DNA of 64,000 nt from Sabellastarte sp. h YS-2021 (GCA_964017235.1 OZ024929.1:109539793-109603792); one strand, 5' to 3'; positions 62,901 through 64,000 are shown, counted from the stretch's first letter. A program made the numbers and translations. The notes: a model not told the origin generated them from the sequence alone.

Positions 62901-64000
62901 GTCCTTAACTCTGTACAAAGAAAACAGCACAGTGAGTGAAGTCAGTGTACAAGTATGTTGCATCTGGTATCAATGGGGCACAGCATTAGCAGAAATACTT
63001 ACACAGCTATAATTAAGATTTGTATAATCTCAAAAAAAAAAAAAATTTTTTACAATAACAGTGCTAACTTGGTTCAATTTTGGAATCTTGATTTCTTTAT
63101 TTGAGTTTTAATGTTGCTTTCAATTAGGGTCAGTAGCAGATTTTTCATTTCGGTATCCACCCCGGGGTGAAACCGTACCAATTCCGGGATTCTGAAAAAA
63201 ATTGCATTCTAGCATATCTCCAATCGAATAGGCCCATTACAGGAAGTAAAATTTGCGAAAACAAAACATTGCAGTTCTTCCGAAAGAAATCGCCATAAAA
63301 GTGATAAAATATACAAAAATATTAGGTAAAAGTTTATACGGCAACTTCTTTTCAGATTTGAGTTTTGTTTTTTATATTTTACGCTTTCTCACATTATTAT
63401 GTACTGACATTCGAAATACCCGCTATAAAGTGTCGTCACTGTATGAAAGTGAATTGGTCTTGATACCGAGATACCGGTGTTGCCGACCCTGCCCTACTTT
63501 CAACACTGTATAAGTCATATCATGATGGGTAGTTTTATGGGCACAGGTAACCAGTACACACAGTTGGTCAAGTTTCTTTACTGTACACTGCTGACCATCG
63601 GTAAGCAACTACCAACTTTCCCCATAGGATTGGGGGTTTGAACTGCAGACCTCAGAGGTGGGAGGCGAGTGTGTTACAACTACGCCACTGTGATCGCCTT
63701 TTAGCATCTTAATCTTAAGGTATGTAATGTTACTATTAAATTTTAGTGAAATTTTGTTTCAGCACTTTCTCAACTTTATAAACTTCCAAACTGAAATTAT
63801 AAAGCCAAACTGACACACAATCCACAACAATATGGTTTCAGAAAAGCTTAGACGACACATCAATGTAAAGTAACTTTGATTCATTAGCCACAACTTTAAG
63901 CAACTCCAATAAAATCCCCATTACCCATACACTAAAGATATCAGGTTCAATTGCAATTGAGGTGTCACTGTACTATAAAGCAAGTACTTGTACTTACCCA
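14777..64000 (-). CDS. NCAPD2: NCAPD2, condensin I HEAT-repeat subunit CAP-D2 (gene span, 5' end outside window)
   Basis: CAP-D2 is the HEAT-repeat subunit of condensin I. Together with CAP-G and the kleisin CAP-H it binds DNA and activates the SMC2/SMC4 ATPase during mitotic chromosome compaction. Eighteen complete exons (62702-62910 down to 14777-14946) and one partial exon at the right edge were assembled by hand. Every junction has AG/GT borders and compatible phase (1,0,2,0,2,0,1,1,0,2,2,0,2,2,0,1,1 from 5' to 3'). The segment encodes about 941 residues, against about 1400 for vertebrate CAP-D2, so roughly the N-terminal third lies off the window. Family-typical stretches are 'EAIDFFVTGYEFG', 'FGATVGDLTSLEEL', 'LALAKFMMV', 'RFPNLLEPWTPHLYAR', 'DMVKVKGQISE' and 'SRLSDPDIGVEE'. 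Introns are swollen by sense-oriented DIRS elements. Exon lengths are preserved and no coding exon shows a stop, so the gene looks functional. Confidence 0.93.
15284..15466 (-). CDS. NCAPD2: NCAPD2 exon (GRRRGQKGKTPRKKSSVTEEENDSD...)
   Basis: 183 nt, phase 1 in and phase 1 out (ATAAAG|GTATGG). It encodes a basic patch with 'KTPRKK' (Cdk-type T-P-x-K), an acidic run 'TEEENDSDTD', and 'KLSFSSDEEDVEEI', counterpart of the vertebrate 'VVFSSDESSEED' motif. It is predicted to be disordered. Confidence 0.9.
15467..16038. other. NCAPD2 intron segment, no feature seen
   Basis: Ordinary AT-rich intron between the exon at 15284-15466 and the left end of element A4. I see no repeat or coding signal. Confidence 0.5.
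16287..16303 (+). promoter_or_regulatory. G-rich motif beside the A4 ICR
   Basis: GCGGGTCGGTGGGAGGG, 7 bases before the ICR at 16311, as in A3. Confidence 0.55.
16311..16407 (+). repeat. A4 internal complementary region
   Basis: The left half is the reverse complement of 16041-16095 and the right half of about 22073-22112. It reproduces single-base differences of this copy, so ends and ICR evolved together. Confidence 0.85.
16609..16627 (-). repeat. Poly(G) tract on sense strand, A4 (19 nt)
   Basis: A5 then G19 on the sense strand, in the same position after YR as in A3. Confidence 0.85.
16780..19350 (-). pseudogene. YR and RT/RNase H remnants of DIRS A4
   Basis: YR fragments at 16796-17344 retain 'SGKSRSEIHAW' and 'KAHDVRAFDASK' but are broken, and the His/Tyr end is corrupted. 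RNase H and C-terminal pieces lie at 17783-18807 ('VGLLTATEKQV' type, 'PGWPNMPWFWDL'). RT is in fragments up to about 19130, and a decayed Cys-rich module lies near 19300. Multiple frameshifts and stops. Confidence 0.8.
19850..20350. repeat. 60 bp tandem satellite inside A4 (about 8 copies)
   Basis: The unit contains 'AAGTGTACAAGGCTGTGTAG' and 'CACTCTGTAACCAG', with a period of 59-61 bp. It leaves the antisense frames open for many units, giving spurious ORFs. A5 contains the same 'CTCTGTAACCGG' phrase in its own repeats (37960-38510). Confidence 0.85.
20500..21010. promoter_or_regulatory. Duplicated block with E-box and CRE motifs in A4
   Basis: Two copies of a roughly 230 bp block. Each has a (T)CACGTGAC E-box (20506-20515, 20728-20735), and TGACGTCA octamers lie at 20782-20789 and 20997-21004, next to 'ACGCGATTGGCTGA' (CCAAT-box-like on the other strand). 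The block sits where gag would start, suggesting promoter material. Binding is inference. Confidence 0.45.
21010..21430 (-). pseudogene. Gag scraps in A4
   Basis: Contains 'SPSLVDPALMSV', equivalent to the gag 'VDPDSVSVIGVV' segment, and several copies of the gag central-repeat text ('TGGACCAGTGCGCTCTGA'). No continuous frame. Confidence 0.6.
22288..22426 (-). CDS. NCAPD2: NCAPD2 exon (VAVEEFEERLEQCHNKGVE...SPHKTPG)
   Basis: 139 nt, entering in phase 0 and leaving in phase 1 (CCCG|GTGAGT). It encodes a short coiled segment, then a disordered tail with 'SPHKTP', two proline-directed Ser/Thr sites. In known CAP-D2 proteins this tail is phosphorylated by Cdk1; assigning these particular sites is inference. 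Element A4 fills the next intron. Confidence 0.9.
22457..22684. repeat. Small foldback (26 bp perfect inverted repeat) in NCAPD2 intron
   Basis: 22457-22482 is the exact reverse complement of 22659-22684 ('TGGCGAATTTTAGATTTC' arm). An extra partial arm lies at 22641-22656. The loop is about 175 nt. It may be a MITE or a local palindrome. Confidence 0.7.
23070..23253 (-). CDS. NCAPD2: NCAPD2 exon (CERQWRDLAFCLSLLSYSEKSMRKL...KPEAK)
   Basis: 184 nt, entering in phase 2 and leaving in phase 0 (GCAAAG|GTATGC). It encodes 'RQWRDLAFCLSLLSYSEKSM' and 'NFACFADKLHEGDVYNCF', matching the CAP-D2 'RQQRDLAYCVSQLPLTE' and 'FGDKL' region. Confidence 0.94.
23254..24032. other. NCAPD2 intron, no feature seen
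   Basis: AT-rich intronic sequence. I see no coding or repeat signal. Confidence 0.5.
24033..24113 (-). CDS. NCAPD2: NCAPD2 exon (YLFSFIQKDRQCESLVEKLCHRFRAT)
   Basis: 81 nt, phase 2 in and phase 2 out (CACA|GTAAGT). The acceptor is TTTTGTAG|ATACC. The peptide matches the family's 'SYI(T/Q)KDKQTESLVEKLCQRF' helix. Confidence 0.93.
24195..24430 (+). mobile_element. 5S rRNA-derived SINE-like element (copy 1)
   Basis: Contains 5S internal promoter text: 'GATGTAAAGCAGCAGTGGGC' (A-box region) and 'AGTGCTTGGATGGGTGACC' (C-box region) at about 24280-24338. The 5' part ('CTTCTACGGATCACTTTTTT') is shared with the copy at 42000-42480. It is too diverged to be a functional 5S gene. Confidence 0.7.
24840..24934 (-). 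CDS. NCAPD2: NCAPD2 exon (GNAIYNIMPDMVSRLSDPDIGVEEDHFRTIMK)
   Basis: 95 nt, entering in phase 0 and leaving in phase 2 (ATGAA|GTAAGT). The acceptor is CTTTCTGCAG|GGCAA. The peptide is near-diagnostic for CAP-D2 ('GNAIYN' and 'SRLSDP' followed by 'GVEE'). The left terminus of DIRS element B2 lies about 110 bp upstream in the intron. Confidence 0.95.
25262..25279 (+). promoter_or_regulatory. G-rich motif beside the B2 ICR
   Basis: GCGGGGAGGCAGGGTGGG, 8 bases before the ICR; identical to that of B1. Confidence 0.6.
25288..25391 (+). repeat. B2 internal complementary region
   Basis: Joins the reverse complements of the B2 left end ('AAAAGCTACATTTAAG') and right end ('TTGCGCTACAATAGC'). Confidence 0.8.
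25700..25717 (+). promoter_or_regulatory. G-rich motif beside the B1 ICR
   Basis: GCGGGGAGGCAGGGTGGG, 7 bases before the ICR. Confidence 0.6.
25725..25829 (+). repeat. B1 internal complementary region
   Basis: Joins the reverse complements of B1's left end and right end ('TTACGCTACAATAGC' matches the B1 right terminus 'GCTATTGTAGCGTAA'). Confidence 0.85.
26250..29234 (-). CDS. Tyrosine recombinase ORF of DIRS B1
   Basis: 994 codons from the first ATG. The C-terminal recombinase domain is complete: Arg I in 'ASGKRRSEIHAW' (about residue 767), H-x-x-R in 'VKAHDIRAFAASK' (899-902), His/Trp in 'ACHWKAHNTF' (about 924) and nucleophile Tyr in 'FTNFYLKD' (about 935). A core-binding-like segment starts near 'STRTIYKSKWALFEKW'. 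The first roughly 660 codons overlap the RT/RNase H ORF in another frame and are Ser/Pro/Arg-rich; translation of that part is uncertain. The same frame is open up to the gag stop at 29310, so gag readthrough could produce it. Confidence 0.85.
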   Translation of the reverse strand: MFSKRVKHYHQWLRSAIPFKAKLDQISSDSVRVQGPTKRPSLGYLYPVSPVKERYRKGRQCKISRVLQSPVPSTQASPKVEASYRLKQAQYFSTRRKVQNGNSRVHQDLPDSRGVGIVDRSVGRLPAYPHPPKLKEIPKVLLQGSGVPIHLPPVRTGHSPPGLYNDRKGSETNGPLKRTQNSPIPGRLADQVPVSGGSTSEHSGSSRTDSVLGMDNKSGKIRTETYTGVFVRGLRIPPRFSPCKTHSREMAQTPGFDPTTQVKTCFDCKMFDVSNWVASLNGENGPGGTPSHEALSVSSQGALEISSVAGQPPSLDRSHCSPPRLVAKSLQGDERCRPSSQRPQYPTLYRRLKRRLGRSLRPKFYQGSVVRSGKKASHKCPRIEGGLPGPSRLQGPVPESNSVGCDGQLNSGSLHQQTRRNTLGRDVCSPVEDHDLVPSLPHNIESQAHSRVPECDGRPAIQVQPSAVNRMVSAPTGLQTDLPEVVHTSCRPICHSPEPQTPSIRVSYPRPKGLGHRCSEHKLDQPHSICVPSYGSPSQGDPKDQAMPVPDHRNSPRLARDALVLGPSAALHRDPTATPSVNNPTQTVPQAGVPQQPPAPEPPRLVSRSGQLQEQGFSVEVAERIAAPQRSSTRTIYKSKWALFEKWCRENSVDFSTPSVKQISDFFMYLYQDLNRRPSTIDGYRTAIVDTLGPTAQHIAHNADLHRLLSSFHRDRPKSSRNLPKWNLSVVLNELTKAPFEPMKDSDLKHLTLKTAFLLALASGKRRSEIHAWVANKVSNLGQWEKVALFPSSDFIAKNQLAREGSQSVSPVTIPALTTIVDRQFKEDRTLCPVRALRFYLDRTKDLRGSRSLLFISFKKGHTSDIRPATLSSWLKQTILLCYKQADQQALDLVQVKAHDIRAFAASKAFYGGVSVDQIMQACHWKAHNTFTNFYLKDLTWSDTDNNLYLGPVVAAQQVLDPSPQTSCPRKEKRGGGGGGTSATTKSSGVFPRI
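26296..26314 (-). repeat. Poly(G) tract on sense strand, B1 (19 nt)
   Basis: A6 then G19 on the sense strand, within the last codons of the YR frame, where it encodes a Gly run. Confidence 0.85.
27254..29560 (-). CDS. Reverse transcriptase / RNase H of DIRS B1
   Basis: 768 codons. The RT palm has catalytic Asp in 'WVSSIDLSDAYLHIPIH' (D229) and 'HQYLDDWL' (D295, D296). RNase H has 'LFTDASNEGWGAHL' (D459), 'LELKAVSLAL' (E491), 'VATDNSTVVAYIN' (D516) and 'NVMADLLSR' (D567), the DIRS1-type RNase H signature. The C-terminal region ('VDLFATHLNHKLPLY', 'APGWPGMPWFWDL') is typical of DIRS pol; I cannot confirm a methyltransferase motif. The N-terminal about 80 codons overlap gag in another frame, and most of the remainder overlaps YR. 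Confidence 0.92.
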   Translation of the reverse strand: MRTSFSKKAPQKILRVFHPTRISPFVVPTRKEAPTGNSPMGAIPLKAVTSPFLREEENPTSEASGVVFDPTIEEGGVETPLPNDSSKASLSPPVGGRLRSFRRDWLTNKCSQNVLNIITNGYVLPFRSKPNLIRFPLILSEYKAQQKDQALATCIQSLLSKNAIERVDNVKSLGFYSRLFLVPKPHQRWRPVIDLSRLNTFLHVEKFKMETPESIRTSLIPGEWVSSIDLSDAYLHIPIHPSSRKYLRFCYKAQVFQFTSLPFGLATAPQVFTMIVKEVKLMALSRGLRIHQYLDDWLIRSQSQEEAQVNTQAVVELTQSLGWIINQEKSELKPTQVFSFVGYEYHLDSALVKPTQERWLKLQDLILRLKSKRVLTARCLMSLIGLLASTEKMVPEGRLHMRPFQFHLKEHWRYPQSLDNLLPWTEAIAAHLDWWQNPSKVMKGADLHPKDHSIQLFTDASNEGWGAHLDQNFTKGLWSDREKRLHINVLELKAVSLALRDFKDQCQNQTVLVATDNSTVVAYINKQGGTHSAEMCALLWKIMTWCHHYHITLKARHIPGCLNVMADLLSRSNQVQSTEWSLHPQVFKQICQKWFTPHVDLFATHLNHKLPLYVSPIPDPKAWDIDALNINWTNLTAYAYPPTALLHKVIQKIRQCQCLIIVIAPGWPGMPWFWDLVQLSTEIPLQLPVSTTLLKQSHKLVFHNNPQHLNLHAWCLGADNSKNKASLWRWQRELLPLSGHQQGPSTSQSGPYLKNGAEKIRWISPLHL
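29310..31400 (-). CDS. Gag-like protein of DIRS B1
   Basis: An upstream ATG at 31467-31469 gives 719 codons. I prefer the ATG at 31398-31400 (696 codons) because the B2 gag starts at the equivalent Met. The N-terminal Cys/His module 'CRHFCFSFDTHNFCPTC' plus 'CVTFETPCEVC' is shared with the A gags. A coiled segment around 'LQQQMGSFQASMLEAFKSL' may multimerise. Then come a Ser/Arg-rich middle, helical core, and RG-rich tail ('RGFRGRFRPHNRGRGRG') likely to bind RNA. The stop is UGA followed by C. Confidence 0.85.
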   Translation of the reverse strand: MSTHQANKDKPRAQKCRHFCFSFDTHNFCPTCREAGKGDDPCVTFETPCEVCTSFTDDHFDGEGDGDSFTGSNADLECAADSLFISPPRPQPLAFSSLSLKTPAKTAPPTPGTALQNKIQSNLEKSLGDSLNIHLQQQMGSFQASMLEAFKSLREELTVKQKVEAQSSTLASKPGLSSSSAAPLDLPPPRSGTNIASKDMDVDYGPTLPPRLVSTQPSSDQYVAPSEGHPEEVSYSHKKQSHRQPVDPSSASDQLNEDSDEPRIPSSRSKKHSDKSKHKSRSRYVSFTSEEDHSPVARHRSSKPSRAQPSGVASDQDLPQHDPDPPYYRAVALSDMPSQYSEEVDTFRRILSLPDPRESMPRSSTSVLGLDDEKGRQELRPRGPSSILPLSSVIKDAFDKFQHDFKAANLSEGKYVKPPPSTSKWYKVGQPTFQDKIQELNTDFTKICITPRPSGPPVARVPLPVLKELELQARQNISTLNFTAAFAKTSSSCNASLEKCQHSIKSTVKKIKSQIQKGADPERAAKRGYEEVADYLDFWNKTVLVQHRALTCLSKSLAHILQRELYSMANTGLLKREAEMTLLHPQLGETRRQELRNSSFWDASLFESQLVKEGEDFLLKKGTSKDSQGFPPYQNKPFRGPHKKRGSYRKLPYGGNTSQSSNQSFPSGRGKSNFRGFRGRFRPHNRGRGRGNPPPQ
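32098..33175 (-). pseudogene. RT/RNase H remnant of DIRS B2
   Basis: Retains RT start ('WSIDLSGAYLHIPIH', Gly for Asp at the second acidic position), 'VFTVIVKEVKLM' fused directly to 'VLELKEVSLAL', 'NSTVVAFINKQGG' and 'VDLFATRLNHKVTLY'. The fusion shows an internal deletion of the Y-L-D-D box and the first RNase H Asp. A second deletion removes everything from the RT C-terminus through YR. Confidence 0.85.
33176..33461 (-). pseudogene. Gag C-terminal remnant of DIRS B2
   Basis: Matches the B1 gag end: 'EDFLLKKGTPKDSQGF', 'NKPFCGPHHNKKRGSYRK' and the RG-rich tail. It is cut at 33461, where a 19 bp filler leads into A5. Confidence 0.8.
33481..35033 (-). pseudogene. Tyrosine recombinase ORF of DIRS A5, truncated
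   Basis: The open YR frame ends at the B2 junction after 'SFLSKNQLAKEGPDSVAPVV'. Arg I ('GKRRSEIHAW') is present, but H-x-x-R and the nucleophilic Tyr are lost. The N-terminal part overlaps RNase H in the other frame. Confidence 0.85.
35245..37169. repeat. 58 bp direct duplication flanking the insert in A5
   Basis: 35245-35302 and 37112-37169 are identical over 58 bp of RT coding sequence ('GGGAACCAGCTCTGACTTTT' start). They bound the insert exactly. Confidence 0.9.
35303..37111. mobile_element. Unclassified 1.8 kb insert with two about 795 bp direct repeats
   Basis: Unit 1 is 35303-36098 and unit 2 is 36281-37075, very similar, each starting 'CCATGTGGAATTT' and ending near 'AATAAA.TGAGTACCCTCTGT'. 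A 182 bp unique middle separates them. The units lack TG...CA ends and no ORF of interest is present. The region is rich in 'TTGACCTTTGACCTTTGCC'. It could be a miniature LTR-like element or a captured tandem repeat. Confidence 0.6.
37760..39450. repeat. Repeat-rich region replacing gag in A5
   Basis: Short 'CTCTGTAACCGG' phrases (37860-38510) are followed by longer tandem units of about 130-250 bp built on 'GGTACCCCAACAGTC', 'CACCAGTGG' and 'GGCCTCTGGTGGAGGTTCCA' (38640-39270). No gag frame is recognisable. A4 shows the same vocabulary at 19620-20350. Confidence 0.75.
39583..39665. promoter_or_regulatory. E-box and CRE cluster in A5 leader
   Basis: Three TCACGTGAC-type E-boxes (39583-39591, 39611-39619, about 39630-39638), then TGACGTCA at 39658-39665. 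The arrangement parallels 20500-21010 of A4. Confidence 0.45.
40217..40930 (-). pseudogene. Gag N-terminal remnant of DIRS B2
   Basis: The ATG at 40928-40930 starts 'MSSHQTSFNNPRSSKC', followed by the Cys/His module ('HNYCPTCREAGKGDDPC'). After frameshifts come 'LQQQMGVFQASMLEAMKSL'. It is interrupted by A5 at about 40217. The equivalent part of B1 supports the choice of the internal Met as the family start. Confidence 0.82.
41312..41560. repeat. Dispersed repeat, right half flanking B2
   Basis: 'AGAATAGCTGTTAGATG', 'CAATCCATATA' and 'AATGTGGCAGTGGAA' recur at 46470-46620. The matching left half lies at about 25017-25042 ('GAAGCTGTAAAATTTATTAA'), so B2 splits one copy of this repeat. Confidence 0.75.
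41561..41999. other. NCAPD2 intron, no feature seen
   Basis: Ordinary intronic sequence with a poly(A) run at about 41660-41690. Confidence 0.45.
42000..42490 (+). mobile_element. 5S rRNA-derived SINE-like element (copy 2)
   Basis: At 42283-42347 it carries 'CACTGAAGTTAAGCGGCAAT' and 'GTTAGTACTTGGATGGGTGA', near-perfect 5S A-box and C-box text. The 5' part repeats 'CTCCGGACTTTGATGA' and hairpin-prone 'AGCTAAAAGGACAC' blocks. The tail is 'CCTTTTGGCCTTGTTTATAA'. Confidence 0.75.
42551..42728 (-). CDS. NCAPD2: NCAPD2 exon (LRDESPKVRKNTLMVLSHLILNDMVKVKG...)
   Basis: 178 nt, entering in phase 2 and leaving in phase 0 (AGAAAG|GTTAGT). It encodes 'VRKNTLMVLSHLILNDMVKV' and 'ERIAGLSKLFFHELARK', the Cnd1 HEAT repeats. 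It is separated from the next exon by a 17.6 kb intron containing elements B2, B1 and A5. Confidence 0.95.
43105..43260 (-). CDS. NCAPD2: NCAPD2 exon (SEFCENHLQLLFTILEKSPHPTIRANT...)
   Basis: 156 nt, phase 2 in and phase 2 out (GCAAG|GTATGA). The acceptor is TGTTACAG|TTCAG. It encodes 'HLQLLFTILEKSPHPTIRAN', 'IIALGDLNFRFPNLLEPW' and 'TPHLYAR', the most recognisable part of the condensin Cnd1 domain. Confidence 0.95.
43261..44212. other. NCAPD2 intron, no clear feature
   Basis: AT-rich. 44085-44212 may hold a decayed duplicate of the following exon end ('AACTTGCCTTTTGCCAGGCA' against 'AACTTGGCCAGTGCCAGGCT'). Otherwise nothing seen. Confidence 0.4.
44213..44451 (-). CDS. NCAPD2: NCAPD2 exon (GADTTEVDPEEEMGLAG...LALAKFMMV), template of the 84 bp array
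   Basis: 239 nt, entering in phase 0 and leaving in phase 2 (GTCAG|GTGAG). The acceptor TATACGCAG|GGAGC is the proximal member of a long array of near-identical acceptors (to about 46130). It encodes an acidic linker, then 'AEYIRKLTETELVNSSHLLA' and 'DPNLRAAASLALAKFMMV', the start of the Cnd1-type HEAT block. Any upstream acceptor in the open part of the array would add whole 28-residue units in frame. Confidence 0.92.
44414..46135. repeat. 84 bp minisatellite built from the NCAPD2 acceptor and exon start (about 21 units)
   Basis: Twenty successive 84 bp steps without indels link 'GGGTCCAC' at 44426 to 46022, and a degenerate unit follows. On the minus strand each unit is: pyrimidine-rich intron text ('CTTTGTATTTTTATTTCATT'), an AG acceptor ('TATACGCAG' or 'TTTACACAG'), then about 40 bp of exon start ('GGAGCTGACAC'...'GAAGAGATG'). 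84 is divisible by three and the host frame stays open through 18 units (to about 45960). The opposite strand is also open for 589 codons. Confidence 0.95.
46450..46640. repeat. Dispersed repeat, uninterrupted copy
   Basis: 'ATGAAGCTGTAAAATTTATT' continues directly into 'GGAGAATAGCTGTC'. This is the empty-site version of the sequence split by B2. Confidence 0.75.
46641..48030. repeat. About 143 bp satellite, about 10 units
   Basis: The unit contains 'CCAATGTCCCTACCAAGTAT', 'CAACTTCCTACACCTTA', 'GAGATATAGCCCGGACAAGA' and 'AGGTCAAGGTCAC'. Unit starts recur every 136-149 bp from 46661 to 47955. It continues directly from the dispersed repeat at 46450. Repeated AGGTCA half-sites resemble nuclear-receptor half-sites, probably by chance. 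Confidence 0.85.
48655..48875 (-). CDS. NCAPD2: NCAPD2 exon (DENGEISTQSGVLTRLLSLVGHIALRQ...)
   Basis: 221 nt, entering in phase 1 and leaving in phase 0. It encodes 'LTRLLSLVGHIALRQLLHLD' in the HEAT core, then a charged linker ending 'INKSKVKAK'. The acceptor is CCTTTCAG|ATGAG. The donor AAG|GTGCTATG is poor. An alternative phase-0 GT three codons upstream (AAA|GTCAAA) is no better. This weak donor faces the 84 bp acceptor array in the next intron. Confidence 0.88.
49260..51200. repeat. Intronic repeat block with an about 172 bp satellite (7-8 units)
   Basis: 'GGTTTAGGAGATACAAGC' or a close variant recurs at 49403, 49655, 49827, 49998, 50167, 50328, 50502 and, degenerate, 50800. Each unit also has the palindrome-like 'AAAATGGCCGCCATTTTT' and 'CTCTATCTCGCACGG'. 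Unique flanks (49260-49400, 50820-51200) end in 'GCGTCCCTTGCGGGACGCTT', a short hairpin. No coding function. Confidence 0.85.
51201..51686. other. NCAPD2 intron, no feature seen
   Basis: Intronic sequence without recognisable signals. Confidence 0.4.
51687..51845 (-). CDS. NCAPD2: NCAPD2 exon (ISELDQNYWIPMAEQAVNVIYKLAEHPDLIC...)
   Basis: 159 nt, entering in phase 1 and leaving in phase 1 (CTACAG|GTATAC). The acceptor is TTTATTAG|GAATT. It encodes 'WIPMAEQAVNVIYKLAEHP' and 'LKQLAQKVMAS', closely matching the CAP-D2 'WIPFKEVAVTLIYQLAE' helix pair. Confidence 0.93.
52038..52122 (-). CDS. NCAPD2: NCAPD2 exon (AKAGQYEEPYRLDQDHTIFTRLSHIVVA)
   Basis: 85 nt, entering in phase 0 and leaving in phase 1 (GGCAG|GTAATC). 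The acceptor TTTTTTTCCAG|GCTAAG has a strong pyrimidine tract. The peptide 'EPYRLDQDHTIFTRL' is the counterpart of the family's 'PPFRLPQEHRLFERL' block. Confidence 0.9.
52292..52501. repeat. About 115 bp direct duplication in NCAPD2 intron
   Basis: 'ATTTTGATGCACAGTAAACA' to 'CTTTAAAAGCTTAAAGAGAC' occurs twice with few changes, starting at about 52292 and 52406. Confidence 0.85.
52666..52798 (-). CDS. NCAPD2: NCAPD2 exon (SQLEIVKSNIDVLVKEGLG...LLKLGGSKK)
   Basis: 133 nt, entering in phase 2 and leaving in phase 0 (AAAAAG|GTATTT). It encodes 'EIVKSNIDVLVKEGLG' followed by 'TRDICLALLKLGG', the family's 'EIVGSNLDTLVSIGL' and 'QQVCHAI' helices. The acceptor is TACGTCAG|ATCTC. Confidence 0.9.
53235..53864. 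mobile_element. 630 bp foldback element in NCAPD2 intron
   Basis: Ends GCCCAGGTCACACTGTGGCGA and its inverted partner 'TCGCCACTGTGTGACCTGGG'. The interior is rich in 'ATTCGCC' and 'TCGTAG' words in both orientations. No transposase. Flanks (TTTTAT / ATTATT) do not give a clear target duplication. Confidence 0.75.
53930..54440 (-). mobile_element. LINE 3' fragment (L2/CR1-like)
   Basis: A 113-codon minus-strand frame (54098-54439) matches the C-terminal part of LINE reverse transcriptases in style: 'VYWLPISYCIFFKYNLFIFK', 'HPYLSSLVK' and 'ERNRLPLNVRSQQTI'. It is followed by a 3' end 'TTTGTGCTATACAAATATTT' as in L2/CR1 tails. It is 5' truncated just beside the exon at 54449. Confidence 0.75.
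54449..54585 (-). CDS. NCAPD2: NCAPD2 exon (VSEFVRTEELSQQVIQ...LLAMAAG)
   Basis: 137 nt, entering in phase 0 and leaving in phase 2 (GCTGG|GTAAGG). The acceptor is CCTTTCAG|GTGAG. It encodes a HEAT helix pair with 'VLWERFAMKIPN' and 'GALQLLAMAAG', the CAP-D2 'QLLWER' and 'LLGMMARG' region. A LINE fragment (54000-54440) ends a few bases 3' of this exon. Confidence 0.9.
54910..54994 (-). CDS. NCAPD2: NCAPD2 exon (AKALAVANNLTALTFGATVGDLTSLEEL)
   Basis: 85 nt, entering in phase 2 and leaving in phase 0 (GAGTTG|GTAAGA). The acceptor is TTTATAG|GGCC. The peptide matches the CAP-D2 'A(S/T)VGTIQCLEEIL'-type helix pair in this region of the family. Confidence 0.9.
54995..55877. other. NCAPD2 intron, no clear feature
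   Basis: AT-rich. 55280-55560 has repeated 'CGGAAAAT' / 'ATATTCG' words but no defined repeat ends. Confidence 0.4.
55878..56131 (-). CDS. NCAPD2: NCAPD2 exon (DCMNFTSSIQKCIPTIC...NPDGSNA)
   Basis: 254 nt, entering in phase 0 and leaving in phase 2 (GCAAG|GTAATG). It encodes one of the best conserved CAP-D2 blocks, including 'SDVLEAIDFFVTGYEFGV' and 'VTAYKRLYLNPDGS'. The acceptor is TTTCAG|GACTG. Just upstream, at about 56180-56350, lie two decayed duplicates of this acceptor and exon start. Confidence 0.93.
56180..56350. repeat. Two decayed duplicates of the 55878-56131 exon boundary
   Basis: About 111 bp steps repeat exon start plus acceptor. 'AAATTTCTGTATGGAGAGCT' and 'CAAGGTTCATACAAACCTG' at 56204-56243 match 'ACATTTCTGTATAGAGCTGG' of the exon. 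A third piece at about 56300-56345 has 'TATAGCTGGTGAAATTCA'. The second copy keeps 'TTCAG' at the acceptor. Confidence 0.7.
56351..56798. other. NCAPD2 intron, no feature seen
   Basis: AT-rich intronic sequence. Confidence 0.4.
56799..56917 (-). CDS. NCAPD2: NCAPD2 exon (ETLTSNILEG...VLVQYLK)
   Basis: 119 nt, entering in phase 1 and leaving in phase 0 (AAA|GTAAGT). It encodes a polar linker followed by 'NKQQVLVQYLK', the start of a conserved helix. The acceptor TTTTTTATGTAG|GTGAG is unusual: only about 13 intronic bases separate it from the end of retrotransposon C1 at 56931, so its branch point must lie in transposon sequence. Confidence 0.88.
56974..57153 (+). repeat. C1 left inverted terminal repeat
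   Basis: Inverted match to 62125-62304 with one mismatch (TGTATTT against TATATTT). Contains GCGCATGCGC at 57091-57100 and several 'TTGTCGAC/GTCGAC' palindromes. Confidence 0.9.
57171..57188 (+). promoter_or_regulatory. G-rich motif beside the C1 ICR
   Basis: GCGGGGAGGTAGGGTGGG, one base different from the B-family motif, 4 bases before the ICR. Confidence 0.6.
57193..57300 (+). repeat. C1 internal complementary region
   Basis: Joins the reverse complements of the left end ('AGTTAAATTACAATAAAATT') and right end ('TTATTGCGTAAAATAGCC'). Confidence 0.85.
58070..60900 (-). pseudogene. Decayed pol of DIRS C1
   Basis: Recognisable traces: RT 'IIRNSVTKDAFFYVPIHK' (about 60770-60860), RNase H-like 'FNVIQLKAVCSALKSLQDKF' (about 59880-59960), 'VEMFATNMNHKLPFYVASP' (about 59260-59320) corresponding to 'VDLFAT..NHKLPLYVSP', and YR-side scraps at 58170-58700. 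Many stops and indels, including a T21 run at about 59378. Probably long dead. Confidence 0.75.
60901..62060 (-). pseudogene. Decayed 5' coding/leader region of DIRS C1
   Basis: Shares several blocks with C2 at 10720-13260, such as 'ERGYINASHHGGSSC' (about 61270-61320) and 'LPSLPGQRDTEE'. No zinc module or long frame is recognisable, so a gag assignment is only positional. Confidence 0.5.
62125..62304 (-). repeat. C1 right inverted terminal repeat
   Basis: Inverted partner of 56974-57153. Contains GCGCATGCGC at 62178-62187. Confidence 0.9.
62324..62701. other. NCAPD2 intron, no feature seen
   Basis: AT-rich intronic sequence between C1 and the next exon. Confidence 0.4.
62702..62910 (-). 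CDS. NCAPD2: NCAPD2 exon (KDSVLSCLKTGEY...LLEGLK)
   Basis: 209 nt, entering in phase 2 and leaving in phase 1. The acceptor is TTTGTACAG|AGTTAAGG and the donor TTCT|GTAAGTTA. It encodes a helical HEAT-type segment with 'VKDSVLSCLKTGEYASAV' and an acidic 'NEYTDQEDLIKAK' stretch. This is the last exon before the large intron holding DIRS element C1. Confidence 0.85.
63095..63703 (-). mobile_element. tRNA-derived SINE, second copy, interrupted
   Basis: On the minus strand the head at about 63700 reads 'GGCGATCACAGTGGCGTAGT', with 'CACTCGCCTCCCACCTCTGA' and B-box-like 'GCAGTTCAAACCCCC'. The body matches 11228-11453. It is split by the insertion at 63124-63496. Confidence 0.8.
63124..63496. mobile_element. 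hAT-like miniature element (373 bp) inside the SINE
   Basis: Starts 'TTAGGGTCAGTAGCAG' and ends 'CGACCCTGCCCTA', with short TAGGG-type inverted ends. Flanked by a duplicated CTTTCAA (63117-63123, 63497-63503), near the 8 bp expected for hAT. No transposase. Confidence 0.55.
63998..64000 (-). CDS. NCAPD2: NCAPD2 upstream exon, last 3 bases only
   Basis: The right edge reads TGG|GTAAGTAC on the minus strand, a good 5' splice site. The next exon (62702-62910) needs two bases from its upstream partner, and an exon ending here can supply them. Only three coding bases are visible, so this rests on the donor match and phase alone. Confidence 0.4.
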